From: Branchiostoma floridae
Lineage: Eukaryota > Chordata > Leptocardii > Amphioxiformes > Branchiostomatidae
Assembly (NCBI RefSeq): GCF_000003815.2
Contig: NC_049992.1
Coordinates: 10,109,407-10,152,089, forward strand
Direction of reading: 5' to 3'
Length of the DNA: 42,683 bases
Below the pieces are notes generated by a model, which searched no databases, was not told the DNA's origin, and saw nothing but the letters and a program-made list of their open reading frames with translations. Of the stretch, positions 23,896 through 35,565 are shown piece after piece; the first letter of the stretch is position 1; the number at the start of each line of letters is the position of its first letter. The translations under genes were made by a program, and so were the position numbers.

Positions 23896-26325
23896 AGTAC
23901 ACACAGCCATAGTGACCCATCAATACAACCCCCCACCATGACCATTTCTCTGATAATGGCTGGGATAAGATAAGAGGAGGGTTTGCAATAAAACGTCTAC
24001 CGGGGCCAGGCCAAATCCCTCAACAATTAGAAACCCAATGCAGCGTCCATTACTTTCTGTAATCTCTGCCACCTGTGCCTTGTTACCTTTTAGCCACCTG
24101 AGGACTGGACAGAAAGGTGCGATGAAAGGAAATTGATAAGAATCTACACAAGGGCACCAGCTGTAAGGGTGTTGTGAAAGGTAAAGACCATGTTATGTAG
24201 TGGACACACTCATTAGTAAAAATGCTGGAGACCAAGCTTGAAGGAACTTATCAAAAACATTATGACTTATGTAGATACGATAGTGTGTGCTTTACCCCTT
24301 CTAAGCAACCTACATAGTTTTGAATTTTTGGGTCAAACCAGTGGGCAATGTAGGGAGAGGGCAAAGTCTGATTTAGAATTGGTCTCGACTCTATGCTCCA
24401 ATAACATTTGGATTGCTTTTATGTCTGAGCGATGTTTACTTTTAATCCACCTTACAGCAAAATGTACTGGTTCTATAGAAACTATCACGGATCAAGATTA
24501 CATTGGAACAAAAAATAAATACTCTTTGCTTGAAGTGTTAATATGGATTTGTGACATCCTATCCAACCGACTTTGTGTTTAGAAGTGTTTATGAACAATG
24601 TTGGCATCCCATAGAAGAGATGTTGTCTGATGAACAAAATAGTGTGTAAATATAGGACTAAAACTAGGATGTTAAATCCCAACAGTACTATACTGTACAA
24701 ACAAAGGCTTAGATCATATATGATTAATTACAGTTGCAGTAGACACTTGCGCTAGAAAAGATATACTTAATTAAGTTAATAATAACTGTAAGTTCTATGT
24801 CCTCCCTCTTATGAATGCATCTATGCATCAAAAGTTGGACTTGAATTGCTTACAACAGGAATGTACAATTGTTGATACATTTGACTCTTTGATTATTTGG
24901 ATAGACAATTTAAACATTTGTGGGAAAAGTACTACGTACTGTATTTTATATAAGATTCTTTTGAATAAATATAAGTGCCTTGCCAAATTATTGATCCAGT
25001 TGTTTGGAAAGTAGCCATTCTAAAGCCATTACCTCTATCAATAAGGCAATGTTTGAGGGTCAAGTATGCTCAGTAAAGAGATAAAAAAAATTCTGTATCT
25101 CCCAGAAACAACGTTATGCCATAGTCTACCTGCTTACCCCCTGAAATATGATCAATTGCAGAGTTGTAAACCTTTGGTCTTTATGACATAACTAGTACAT
25201 GTCTACCACAGCAACTTTACTCTGCAACTGGAATTACAAAAACAAAACTTACTTATTACTTCAAGCAATAAGGCAATAATGATTCAATTCAATGACACTC
25301 AGATTTTTTGTGGCACGTGTTAAGTTTGGGCCGACAAGATGAAAGAAATGGTTAGGCTCAAAATTCAACAACTGAAAATTCCATCCAATGTTGTATATTT
25401 GAAGCAGGTTTAGGCAAAGACTCTATGATTGGTTTTCTCCCTAACTCTATGATTGGTTTTCCCCATGATTTTTTCACAGCATAGGGAACATCTAAGTGTG
25501 GCAAAGGCACATGGCAAACGGCATAGGTATGAGCATTGTAAGGGGGTCTGGGGGCATCCCCCTGAAAATTTTGACATTTATATAAGCCTCGAAACCACTA
25601 TAACCTACATTTCAAGGGCCAATTTTAATGAAATTGCGCCAGCATTTTTAGTTTTGTTAAAGAACAACAGAAAAGATCCCTATAGTATATGTCCACTGTT
25701 TGAAACAAGCGAAGAGGCCAAAATTACAGCATAGTATAGGCTAGGAGATACTAAGCACAGCATAAGGGCCCCTACGCTTAACTGTGCTGGCAAGAATCCT
25801 GACTATATGACAATATGAGAACATTGTAAGTTATAAGTTATGAGTATTGATTATAAGTTCCTGATGCCCAATATGAGAGTATTGTAAGTTTAAATACTTT
25901 CAGCACATTTAGTGATTAGAAATATTTGATCCTATATCATCAAAAATTGAAACAATTCACACCTATATTTACAACAAATTTCCTCCCCATTAGAATTAAT
26001 GCTAGTCTACTCTAGAAGCAGTGCATTAGTTTCCTTAGTTTCACCACCGATAAAAACTTTTATCAAATAATAAATAACTCATAACTGCTTGAGATAACTA
26101 CATTTATCAAGCTATCTATCTTATTCAGACAAACAGGAGGCTTAATAAGACATTAAACAACTGACAAGTGAACATATATCTGACCATGCAGGTACTTATA
26201 TGATGACAAATAACAGTCAGGGTTTGACCAGTGGTAAGGTGTAACAATAATGCATACAAACCAATTGATAACACTTGCAACAAACTGTATTTTTATGATG
26301 GTCTTGTCCCATTAAGCATCATTAC
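23896..26325. other. Presumed gene A intron 1
   Basis: Contains a short duplication of CTCTATGATTGGTTTTC (25421-25465) and a repeat-derived segment at about 25455-25798. No supported exon. Confidence 0.4.
25455..25798. repeat. Probable transposon-derived repeat fragment
   Basis: The segment contains GGGGGTCTGGGGGCATCCCC followed by CTGAAAATTTTGAC, a motif I associate with interspersed repeats of marine invertebrates. It ends in sequence whose complement, CAGGATTCTTGCCAGCACAG, resembles the end of the hAT-like element at 17444. The opposite end is not identifiable. The 93-codon frame here is treated as repeat sequence. Confidence 0.4.
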
Positions 26326-26758
26326 TAGGGCTGGGTACCGGTACAGAAAATTCAGGTCCAGGTCTGGTTCAGGTCCAAAGGATCAGGTCCAGGTCCGGAC
26401 CTGAACCTGGACCTGATGCAGTATGACTCATACCAATGGTCCATTTCACTACAAAGAAATCTGTTTGGTGGAGTATTAGACTTACACTGACGTTTAAAAG
26501 TCCTACAACGCTAACTGCACCTGTACGATTGACGGTAAAACTTGGTAGAAATGACTATAAACTCTACTCTACTTCACTCGTGTTATTTTCTTCCACCTGC
26601 AAGCGTCAAAACGTGTGAATGCCTGATAAAATAATCTGTTAATTTTCTAATCGGTCCAACATCCGGTCCACCTAATTTTTTCAGGTCCGGTTTTTCTGGA
26701 CCGGTCCAATAAGAAAAACCGGTTTTGTACCGGTACGCTGTACCGATACCCAGCCCTA
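26326..26758. mobile_element. hAT-type non-autonomous element, 433 bp, with 8-bp TSD
   Basis: The left end begins TAGGGCTGGGTACCGGTACA and the right end on the other strand begins TAGGGCTGGGTATCGGTACA, one mismatch in 20. The 8-mer ATCATTAC directly flanks the element on both sides (26318-26325 and 26759-26766), as expected for hAT transposition. Both sub-terminal regions are packed with GGTCC/GGACC motifs, including a near-palindrome CAGGTCCAGGTCCGGACCTG. The interior encodes no transposase, so it must have been moved in trans. Confidence 0.92.
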
Positions 26759-26766
26759 ATCATTAC

Positions 26767-29700
26767 CCAATATACAAAATATTTTTAGTATAATGTTAAT
26801 TGCTGAAATGCACAAGCTAATCAAAGTCCTTTTAATTGCTACATTGTATTATAGATTTTATTATTATATAGACTAGTCCTAGTCAAGTGTCTGTGTAAAG
26901 GTCACTATACACCCCACAAACACTAACTAACTAAGTCAAAAATGTAATTTCATCTAGATCTATTGCTTACTGCAGTACTTGAGACTGTCAACTTAACTCA
27001 AATTTCCTGGTACAATATCCCACATTATTCATATCTGACAAATAAAGCTAGATCTATAGGAATCCAACGTTCATGGCCCCAGAGTCCAGAACGTGCCTGT
27101 ATGCTACATGCCCACATGTAGCACAGATCTGGTGTGCCAGAAGGCCTCACATAGAGGAGTGTTTATACACATAGTATGCCATCTGGCAGTAGTTCTGTGA
27201 CCAGCAGGTGACACATGTTCAGTCTGATCCCATCTGCTACAACACATGAAATCTGATGTCTACATGCTGTGATTAATCATTCCAGTGCTCTTTAATATCA
27301 CCACACACTGCAACATGAAAAGGACAAGGACAGCATAGCCTTTTGATGAGACTACTACTAGCAGCTGACTAGTAGTCAATACAGATAGCCATACAGATAA
27401 TTTTAGCAATTACATGTATAAAAATGTAGCTTGATTTTAAGAATATTCCCTGTTCTGTCATTCAATTTTTCTTCCTTGCAAACTAGGCTCTCAGTTTCAG
27501 CTACATATACATGTACAATGCATTTCTTATGGAATATTGTTTTTCTGGACACAAAAAGATTATATTGTTCACTCATATTCCATGATCTAGATACATGTAC
27601 TAAGAGGGTCAAGGTGAAATCTTTGTTGATTGATAACTTGTGGTAATTTAGTCTTAATTGCCTACTTAATATCAATCAAGGAATCAATTAGGAAACCAAT
27701 CATCTGAATACTTACCTCTTCTTACATTTGACATCCTCAGGGCATCTAAGGCTAAATTAACATTACATTTCAGTTCTTCAACATAAATCAAGGTCCTGAT
27801 GAATAAAAATAAAAATGAAGATAGATGAACCTCACTGAGCTGCTAATATTATATATGTCAAGGATAAATGACTAGGAAAGAACAGCTCATTGTTCATATC
27901 ATAAATCGTTATTATTTCAATTTTCATTTAAGACTCGTATAACTCTAGAGTACTCTCAATTCAACAAAACAAGGCAGTCACACAGTCATTCTGTCTGAGC
28001 TTTTGACTAGTGACTACTGAACAGTTCACAGTGTTTCTTTACAGCAGAACAGACTTTTGATCCTAAATACAGAACAGCAGGAAACCGAGAAGCAAACAGG
28101 TTTCCTTTCTCCTGCAGAAAAGGCTTGGCAAACAGCCCTCTGCGACTCAGATAGAGGAGCACAAGAGAGGGTTCTTTGTCCTGTCATGCACCAGATGCAA
28201 TCTGCAAACACTTTCAAACTCCTTGGCTGTTTCTAGCTACAGCCTTTGTGGTGATATACCCCTATATACCTGGCACATGGCATAACTTACTTACTTACTT
28301 AAGCCTGATTAAGCTGTTAGATATGTCAAATGCTTTAGACACTGGAGCATACTACACATCATGTATTGTCTTGGTAGTCGTTCATACATAAAATAGACTT
28401 TGTTCTGTATATGGCTTCTTTGGTTTGATTTAACTTTTAATTTAAGCGAATCAGAAATAAAAAAAAACAAATTTGAAAACCTGATTATACATATGCAGAA
28501 GCAAACAGCGCTGACCAATATCTTCTGGGTCATTACTCTTGTAGTTGTACTTAACAAAGTAACAATAGATGTCTTATGTGAAAATCATAATAACAATAAT
28601 TTGTTGAAGGAAAAGGGAAGGTTTGGGGGACACAGGTGACTATGAGACAGGTGTTTTAACAGTCATGATTGACGACTTCCTAAGCAGTCTGGACAACCAG
28701 ACAATACCCTTTGTTCTTTGTCTCAGCCTACTCTCATAATTCCATAAAGTAGAAACGACAAATGTGTTTCCATAGTGTATCAAACACAAAACCATAACAA
28801 TTAATAAGTAATAGAATCCTAAAATCCAAAATGAATCTGATTTTTTGCTTGTAGCTTGGCTGATTTTTTTCATTACATACAGACATGTGGTATATGATAA
28901 CATAAATAAAGTATTCATATCTACATGCAGTACCACTCAACAATTCTGACTGTAAAATTGTTTTGATACCATATGCCACTATATTACACTTTCATCTGTT
29001 TCAGACACTTATAGGATCATGATATTTAATTTCTAATGATGAAGCTACAACTCACAGATATAGGATCCGAATGGTGCTGCTGTATTCCCTTATAAGTTCA
29101 TGGTTCAAAACCTCCATTCAGTGAGTTTGCCCCTAATTGTTGGTCTCAAATATACCCACACCCCAAAGTCATCAGACACACAATAATGCTTAGTACAGTA
29201 CACAAAGAGTGTTTTATTTGCTGTCTGGCTGTGTTGAGCCACATAGATTTTTACTTAACCAGACAGTTTGATCCCTCACAGTTTATAGTTTGCCAAGAAA
29301 CGACACACGTGTAACGTTAAGTTTGCTTTGTACTCTTTTCACTTCCTTGGCCTGAACCCTCAGTGACCCCTTGTAAATTACCGTTAAGTTTTATTGCCAA
29401 CACATTTCAAACATGAAATACGATGAATGGAGAGCTGTCTAAACTGTTTGTCGACAAATAAGAGGCTCCAAGGACAAACAAACAAAACATAATTCGTTAG
29501 GGTAGAATTTTGCAGAGAGTGACTCTCTAAAGTGACGAAAACAGACCAACGCGTTGACAAGCCTCAACCCATCGAAAAATCAACATTTTTGGGGTGGGGG
29601 GTAAACATGTATTGTAAACATCACGCCGGTTTAAGGTATTTCACACGGTGGTTATGATTTCGGTTGTGCATTTTGCAGAAGGGGTTAGAATAGAGAAGCA

Positions 29701-30126
29701 GTACAGCATATGTGAGGTTACTTTGCAAGAGAAACAAAGAGAAAGGATCGGAGCTGTTTTGTTGTTGTAACTGACGCCATACGCGACGCCGCATCGACAA
29801 CAATCTACCCTCCACGAGTCTTCGATTTCACACTTGCAATTTAGACTAAGTTATCTTTATACACACACAGTACAAGTGGATTAACGTTGGGTTATCAAGG
29901 ACTTAAAATTTCGTTACGGTCCAACCATACACAGTAACGCAAACCACTCTCTCTGAGACTCATGTAAAACCTATGCCAACACGAACATGCAAGCGCAACA
30001 GGTATTTTCTATCGGTCATTTTATGAGCTTTAAAAGGGGGTAAAACCTATATCGTCAACTAGAATATGTCGAGTCACATGTGAGATTTGATCTACCGAAA
30101 TTTTGTAGCGCCTGAGTGAAGCTTAC
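26767..30126. other. Presumed gene A intron 1, 5' end
   Basis: GC and CpG content rise from about 29440 towards the first exon, as expected for a promoter-proximal region. No further exon is supported. A short (CTTA)n run lies at about 28285-28302. Confidence 0.4.
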
Positions 30127-30193
30127 CTGACTTGATGGAGTCTTTAGTGTTTGACCGGCCCGACACCACAACAAAATTCGTCCGATCCGCCAT
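30127..30193 (-). CDS. First coding exon of gene A
   Basis: On the minus strand, CCCAACATGGCGGATC gives an ATG with A at -3 and G at +4. The frame encodes MADRTNFVVVSGRSNTKDSI, then KS, and ends at a consensus donor (TCAG|GTAAGC) in phase 1. The exon sits in CpG-rich DNA. The start overlaps a YY1-like motif (AACATGGCGG), which in animal promoters often lies at or just after the transcription start. The exit phase fits the exons at 14367 and 10436, giving a first intron of about 16 kb. The N-terminus has no signal peptide, so a cytosolic or nuclear protein is implied. The family is not recognised. The rest of the gene lies to the left and continues beyond the window. Confidence 0.65.
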
Positions 30194-30198
30194 GTTGG
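30187..30198 (-). promoter_or_regulatory. YY1-like motif over the gene A start codon
   Basis: The minus strand reads CCAACATGGCGG, matching the core of the known YY1 site (AANATGGCGG) with the ATG of gene A inside it. Such sites near translation starts are known from many metazoan TATA-less promoters. The function here is inferred. Confidence 0.4.
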
Positions 30199-30290
30199 GA
30201 CGCAGCCTCGCTCTCGTTACGGGACGTTGGGGCTGATTTGCATAAGTAATAGGTCGTTGACCCAAGACGGACCCGCTTTCACATGTCAGC

Positions 30291-30846
30291 AGGTGCCTTA
30301 TCACTTCGTACTGGCTGCCAGCTCCTGTCTGCAGGTGCCTTATCACTTCGTACTGGTTGCTAGCTCCTGTCTGCAGTTGCCTTATCACTTCGTACTGGCT
30401 GCTAGCTCCTGTCTGCAGGTGCCTTATCACTTTGTACTGGCTGCCAGCTCCTGTCTGCAGGTGCCTTATCACTTCGTACTAGTACTGGGTGCCAGCTCCT
30501 GTCTGCAGGTGCCTTATCACTTCGTACTGGGTGCCAGCTCCTGCAGTATTGGCAGGTGCCTTATCATTCCGGACTGGGTAACAACTCTTGCAGCAGGTGC
30601 CTTATCATTCCGGACTGGGTTCCAGCTCCTGTTAGCAGGTGCCTTTATCATTCCGGACTGACGTCAGCTCCTCAGTGTCGGCAGGTGCCTTATCATTCCG
30701 GACTGATGTCAGCTCCTGTCGGCAGGTGCCTTATCATTCCGGACTGATGTCAGCTCCTGTCGGCAGGTGCCTTATCATTCCGGACTGGGTAACAACTCTT
30801 GCGGCAAGTGCCTTATCACTCCGGATCATGACTGGGTTTCTTCTCC
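30291..30846. repeat. Minisatellite, 13 units of 41-48 bp
   Basis: Units begin AGGTGCCTTATCA at 30291, 30333, 30375, 30417, 30459, 30507, 30554, 30595, 30637, 30683, 30724, 30765 and 30806. Units 1-6 carry CTTCGTACTGG (TTTGTACTGG in unit 4); units 7-12 carry TTCCGGACTG, and unit 13 is degenerate. Unit 5 has a 6-bp insertion. Early units are 42 bp, a multiple of three, so both strands show long repetitive open frames. These are by-products of the array; there is no start or splice evidence. The array starts about 100 bp upstream of the gene A start codon. Confidence 0.95.
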
Positions 30847-31647
30847 GTTCGTGGCGTTGGTTTTCGCGATATCCAGACTCTTTAATCTCCCAAAGAGACA
30901 AAATGAAGAATAGAATGCCGTGAACGGTTGTCGGGGTTAATGTTGAATACAAGGGTCATATAAATTATAACGTTGAGTCCGTTATAAACCAAAGCAGGTA
31001 TTTGCATGCAACATTTGTGCGGTAGAACAAAATATACAACTAAAATCTATCAAGTGATTTGCATTTTATTCCAGACATATCAATAAGCCTTAAACGTAGG
31101 TTTTTTTTCTAAATCGACCGTGTTGTTGCTCGAGGATAGTAATAAAGAAATCCTCTTACTCTTTCCTCACTCACTCATCGTAAAAATGTCAATGATATTA
31201 CACTTTTGTACTCCAAAGTTAGTGCAAATAATACAGGTTAACGACAGACCAATACGTCAAGACCGCGATACAGTCTGTAAATTACAGCCTTGACTAGCTT
31301 ACGCTGGTGATTTTTTAAGAGTTGAAAAGGAGGCGTCAAGACAGACGGCGCCACACTCCAAACTTTATGACGTAAAAACAAGGTGACTGACGCCAGGTAA
31401 AGAGAGGGTAAGAGGGCTAATTTTTCAGGACACAAAGGCGCTTTAGACGGGAGTTTTTGTGTTGTGGTATTCCGGTTACATGCCGATAGGAGCTGGCGAT
31501 AGACGTAATCTCCGAGCAGATATAAGGTCCCGCTGAGTATTTTACGCGTATATTGGGTAGCCTTTACTGGAAATATAGTAGAAATTGGCCAATTAAGACA
31601 GAAAACATGCCAGAGGGGTACAGTTTGCCGGCCAACACTACTAGGCT
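30847..31647. other. Intergenic DNA between genes A and B
   Basis: Nothing supported is seen apart from raised CpG content near 31240-31510. It lies between the minisatellite and the presumed 3' end of gene B. Confidence 0.4.
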
Positions 31648-31653
31648 TTTATT
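31648..31653 (-). terminator. Poly(A) signal AATAAA, presumed for gene B
   Basis: AATAAA on the minus strand lies about 360 nt downstream of the gene B stop codon at 32012. The assignment is inferred from position. Confidence 0.4.
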
Positions 31654-31834
31654 CCTAACTTGGCCCCCATTCGGCCAGGTGGGAGTCTGGTAGAGACCAT
31701 ACATATTAGGGGCTTTTCATGTCCCTTTCTAGTAGTGATTTTTTGTGTCTCTAGGTTGTCTTATAAGTATGTAATTAAACGGAAGCAAGAGTTTCATCCC
31801 TAAAAACGAGAGCCCCCAGAAGTACCCAGGGTAC

Positions 31835-31905
31835 TCTCCAAGCAGAGGTTGAGTCGCGGACATATAGTCGGGAAATTTACTGGCACTCAATCTCTGCTTT
31901 GGGAG
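31835..31905. mobile_element. Fold-back MITE, copy 2 (shortened)
   Basis: The left arm TCTCCAAGCAGAGGTTGAGT and the right arm ACTCAATCTCTGCTTTGGGA are inverted repeats of the same family as the element at 23735-23883, separated by only about 30 bp. GTAC occurs on both outer sides. The copy lies inside the presumed 3' untranslated region of gene B. Confidence 0.8.
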
Positions 31906-32011
31906 TACTCCGGGAGTTTGCGGGCCCTTCTATGTATATGTATCAGAACACCTGCCCCTATCAGTGCCCCACAGCGGGACACATATCATGACCACACGGG
32001 TCGTGCACACA

Positions 32012-32195
32012 TTACACCGCTGACAAAGCTGAGCTCGCGGGTAGCTCTAGGGTAGCTCTAGTTTCTCTCCCTTTGGACAAACGCGCTCTGTGGGGAGTCG
32101 CAGACGACAGCTGCACACCAACAAGTGCCTGCTGACCCTTGTGCTTCAGAATGATGCCCTGGTATGCCCTGTTTAATCCATTCAGCTGTTCTGAC
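32012..32195 (-). CDS. Gene B exon 5 (terminal coding exon)
   Basis: A strong acceptor (CAACCGTTTTTCAG|G) opens a frame that starts in phase 2, reads SEQLNGLNRAYQGIILKHKG, then QQALVGVQ, and ends in a basic then Ser/Ala-rich tail at TAA. This gives 60 residues plus a split codon. The entry phase matches the exit of exon 4 exactly. The first half looks helical and may be a coiled coil. The final 20 residues are low complexity and overlap a short duplication (GTAGCTCTAG), so the true C-terminus could differ if a donor was missed. Confidence 0.55.
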
Positions 32196-32434
32196 CTGAA
32201 AAACGGTTGAGAACAGCGATGAATGCAGGGACAATGCACGTACAAAGGAAGGCCACGAACTAAAAATTAGGACAGAGATCTGACTGCTTCTTGCTTGTGG
32301 GGCTCATGTTTGAACTTAATGCGCTACATTTGATGTTGTCAATCAATGATGTTTTTATATACAAGTATAACGTATACTCTGTTCCTCAGTTTCTAAAAGT
32401 CATATCAGTATATCATTTTCTAATGTAAAATAAC

Positions 32435-32548
32435 CTGGAGTCGTCTTGCCCGACCATTGCTATGCTACTTTCTATTAACGTTCCAAACAGAGTTAGAACC
32501 ATGTATGGGTTTTCCAATGCTGGCTGCTGAATGGCAACCGATGACAAC
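32435..32548 (-). CDS. Gene B exon 4
   Basis: It is bounded by a good acceptor (CCCTCTATGTTTCAG|G) and donor (GACTCCAG|GTTATT), phase 2 on both sides, with 37 complete codons and no stop. It encodes LSSVAIQQPALENPYMVLTL, then FGTLIESSIAMVGQDDS. The segment is amphipathic with a moderately hydrophobic middle but is too short and polar to be a clear membrane span. The other two frames contain stops or lack matching phases. Confidence 0.6.
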
Positions 32549-35485
32549 CTGAAACATAGAGGGCAGTCTTGAGTGACATGTCAAGAACACCAACGGTCGT
32601 ATGAGAGGACGAACAGAAGTTCCAAAGCAGTACGCTAGGCGTCGCTGCCATTGAGCTTCCTTCTCACTCTACAGCAAGCATTCCACTGGTCGACAAATTT
32701 ACGTCTTATTTATGGAAGTTTGGTTTGTTGATACATTACAGGGAGTTATATCTTAGTAAAACTTTTAAGAGTGGAATGGTCAAATGAGCTACAATGATAA
32801 GTATTTGTAAAATAAGAAAAAGGTGATCATTGTCATGTCTATGATAATTACACGTCATAAATCCATTGCTTTCTAGATAAATTTTTGCAACTCTTCTTCG
32901 CCGCGGCTAGCTAGTGTTGTGAAGGCTTCCTGTTGCGTCTGTCTCGTTATTTACGAGTTTCCCACCTTGTCGAAACACCTGGAAAAACAACTGTCACCTT
33001 TTCAGTGAGTCAGTCCGTTTGTTCAGGAAATCCCCCATTAGTCTTTCATTCAAGCCGCGGCTTGTGGCCTTCAACCGAAGACTTCAGTCACCACGTCACA
33101 GTGGAACCCTGTCACACTTTCTAAAAGTTAACTTTCGACATATGACTCATGTGTGTTATTTGCATATATGTGTAACGTTACATTCACAATGTAAATGTAT
33201 TGTGATGATGTTTGTGCATTCTACCATTGTTCATACAGTACCACAGTGTGATACAGTACTATGTCTGCCTGTTGTATAATGTATTGCTTAATTGTAACAG
33301 TTGGTGACGAGAATCTTTATCATTAACGCTGCCACCTGCATGCACTATATATCATTGTCTTCTGCTGGCGATCGTCAAACCTGAGTGTGAGGGTGCGTTA
33401 ACTTTGTCACCAAATTTGGATACGAATGACGATGAAACTTTACTTCTTTCATTATGAATTGACTGCTTATAACGGCACTTAGACAGACTTTCGACTGGGA
33501 GAGGCAGTGTTTTTCTCAGCTCAAAAGGACACCGTACAGGCTCATCCATGTGACCATGAACAGGAAACTTGAGCAAAGCAGAACAGGTGACATCATTGAA
33601 GAACACTGCAAGCTTGTAAAAACTTCCGGTGTACAATTTCTATCAACACGCGCTTTTTTCTGCTCTTGTGCTCATACCTTGGGTTCGTTACCGTGAACTA
33701 CCAAACACCCCAAGTTAACAAGTTCATAACAACAAGGTCTCTAGATTTTGATACCAATAATTCATCATTACGATCAAAGTTGTGAACTATTTCTATTGTT
33801 TTCGGGTTTCTGTTCACTTTCTAACGTACGTGCCACTTTCTATCGTGACAAAAAAGTAATATTTTCAGACTCGGATAAACTTTACCATTGCGCTATCCAT
33901 GCAGTATTGTACCTGAAATAAAATGAATATGGCGTACTGTAATGTCTTTGAATTGCGTGCTACTTGTTTACACCTTATTGCTTCATAAGGACTAAGTAAC
34001 TGGTCAGTAAGTGACGTTCTGTTGGTTGGTTAGTTTGTTAGAGCAAAGACACTTGTTGGAGTCATTCTATTCATGCGTTTCTAAGTTAGCAACCATCAGC
34101 AACGCTGATGACAAAACTAACAGATGTGTTTTAATGTGACCCAGGTCTTGCCCGTGACAGCATTTGCGTGGGCGCGGTAAACCACGAAATACAGATCCCT
34201 ACTACGCCTGCAACTAAAATAACTAAGGATTAAGTCATCTTTACTGGTGGATATTGTCAGACTAACTTCGTTAGACACACTGGCTTTGAGAAAATTCAGG
34301 GTCACGGCCGTCTAGAATCAAAGGTAGAATCTCGTTTGTGTCTAATTATTGCAGCAACTTTGGTTGTGACTCATTGGTCCGATCGCTACTTACTAGTCAT
34401 TATAACAATGTGGGGAACAAATACTGGCGACTTTGGCTAAAGCCCTTTCGTTATTGATTCAATGATTGTGGAAAATAAAATTATCCGATGAAAGAGTTCA
34501 GTAAATTTGATAACTCTACCACAATATGAGTCTCTATACAAGAAATATCATCATATTACGAAGCAACATATTATGACAGTAATTTGATTCAAATTATGTT
34601 ATTGAACTGATCCAGTTGTGCATTTTTCTCCGTATAATCATTTACCCCTGTTCAAACCAGCGATGCATGGGGCAAGGGATTTGCATTTTGAACTACACGT
34701 AGTAACGAATAATATGCTTTTCCATCTGATGTTAGACTAAGTGTATTTCATATACGTTGAAAAGATCGTACATGCTGTCGCCCACTGAATACTTTATAGC
34801 CCGAGAAGACCCGTAAGCTACGGATTTACACTAAACCAAGATTTATTGAGGTTCCCTTTAATAGACGAAACCCGAGAAGAAAGCTATCAGAAAGGATTAT
34901 CAAGGTCAAGTTGAGGTCAACAGCTGGAAGATCAAGGCTTGATAGAAACTTGCAAGTAACGAAACCACTTCCTCAAAGACAAACAAACTCTTCTGTTTGG
35001 ACCAAACCAAAATTGTTGTTCCTCAGGTCCGTGCTATCTTTTATATTCTAAAAGATACTCGAGGGACCCAAGGTCCCTGTCCATAAAATAAAGGTGGAAA
35101 GGTGTACACGGTGATAACTCAATAAAAGGATTCAGAACTTCTCAAGAAGCGCCACACGAGACGCAACAAATCGCTCATGCAGACCTGAAGACGCTCAGTA
35201 GATCTCAGTAAAACATCTTCAGTGACTGCAGGGTCCTTTCTATTCTAGTGCACATTATCTCCACATAATACGCATGTTACTCTTACTTTAAAGTTTAATG
35301 TTGTTGTTGTTGTTGAACCCAACCCAACCAAGTCCTCGTTCTATAAAGTAACGTTAGTTGAAAATGAAGCTCCAAGCTTTCCAGGGAGGGGCTGTACGGA
35401 TGTTTGTTGTCATAAATTGTTTTTGACGTGACAGGACGCATACACGTGTTGTCATTTCAGACGTGCCCTTGCTTGGTCTTATCAC
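32549..35485. other. Presumed gene B intron 3
   Basis: A minus-strand frame at 34117-34305 has a fair acceptor (CCTGAATTTTCTCAAAG) but phase 1 entry and an internal stop, so it does not fit gene B. A (GTT)n run lies near 35302-35315. Other than these I see nothing. Confidence 0.4.
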
Positions 35486-35565
35486 AAGTGTTGAAAAGCT
35501 GCAGTGAGCTGCACCGTATGGACCAAAATGGCGGTGTGTTGCCGGATGTGGCGCGTATTTTCCGA
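35486..35565 (-). CDS. Gene B exon 3
   Basis: The acceptor (TGTCTGTGTCCTGTCAG) opens a phase-0 frame of 26 codons, SENTRHIRQHTAILVHTVQL then TAAFQH. It ends in phase 2 at a weak donor (CAACACTT|GTGATA). Both phases match the flanking exons 2 and 4. The predicted segment is helical. The weak donor makes this the least certain exon of the model. On the plus strand the same bases contain AAAATGGCGG, which could be mistaken for a start or a YY1 site. Confidence 0.45.

Noticed and set aside
30291-30846. CRISPR-like array
   Set aside because: Units are contiguous minisatellite repeats without unique spacers, in an animal genome.
30092-30923. Repetitive proteins on both strands over the minisatellite
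   Set aside because: They arise because unit length is often a multiple of three. There is no start context or splice support, and the frame shifts where units differ in length. The part at 30127-30193 is kept as a separate exon.
34117-34305. Minus-strand frame with fair acceptor and terminal stop
   Set aside because: Its phase does not fit gene B and it lies between exons that join well without it.
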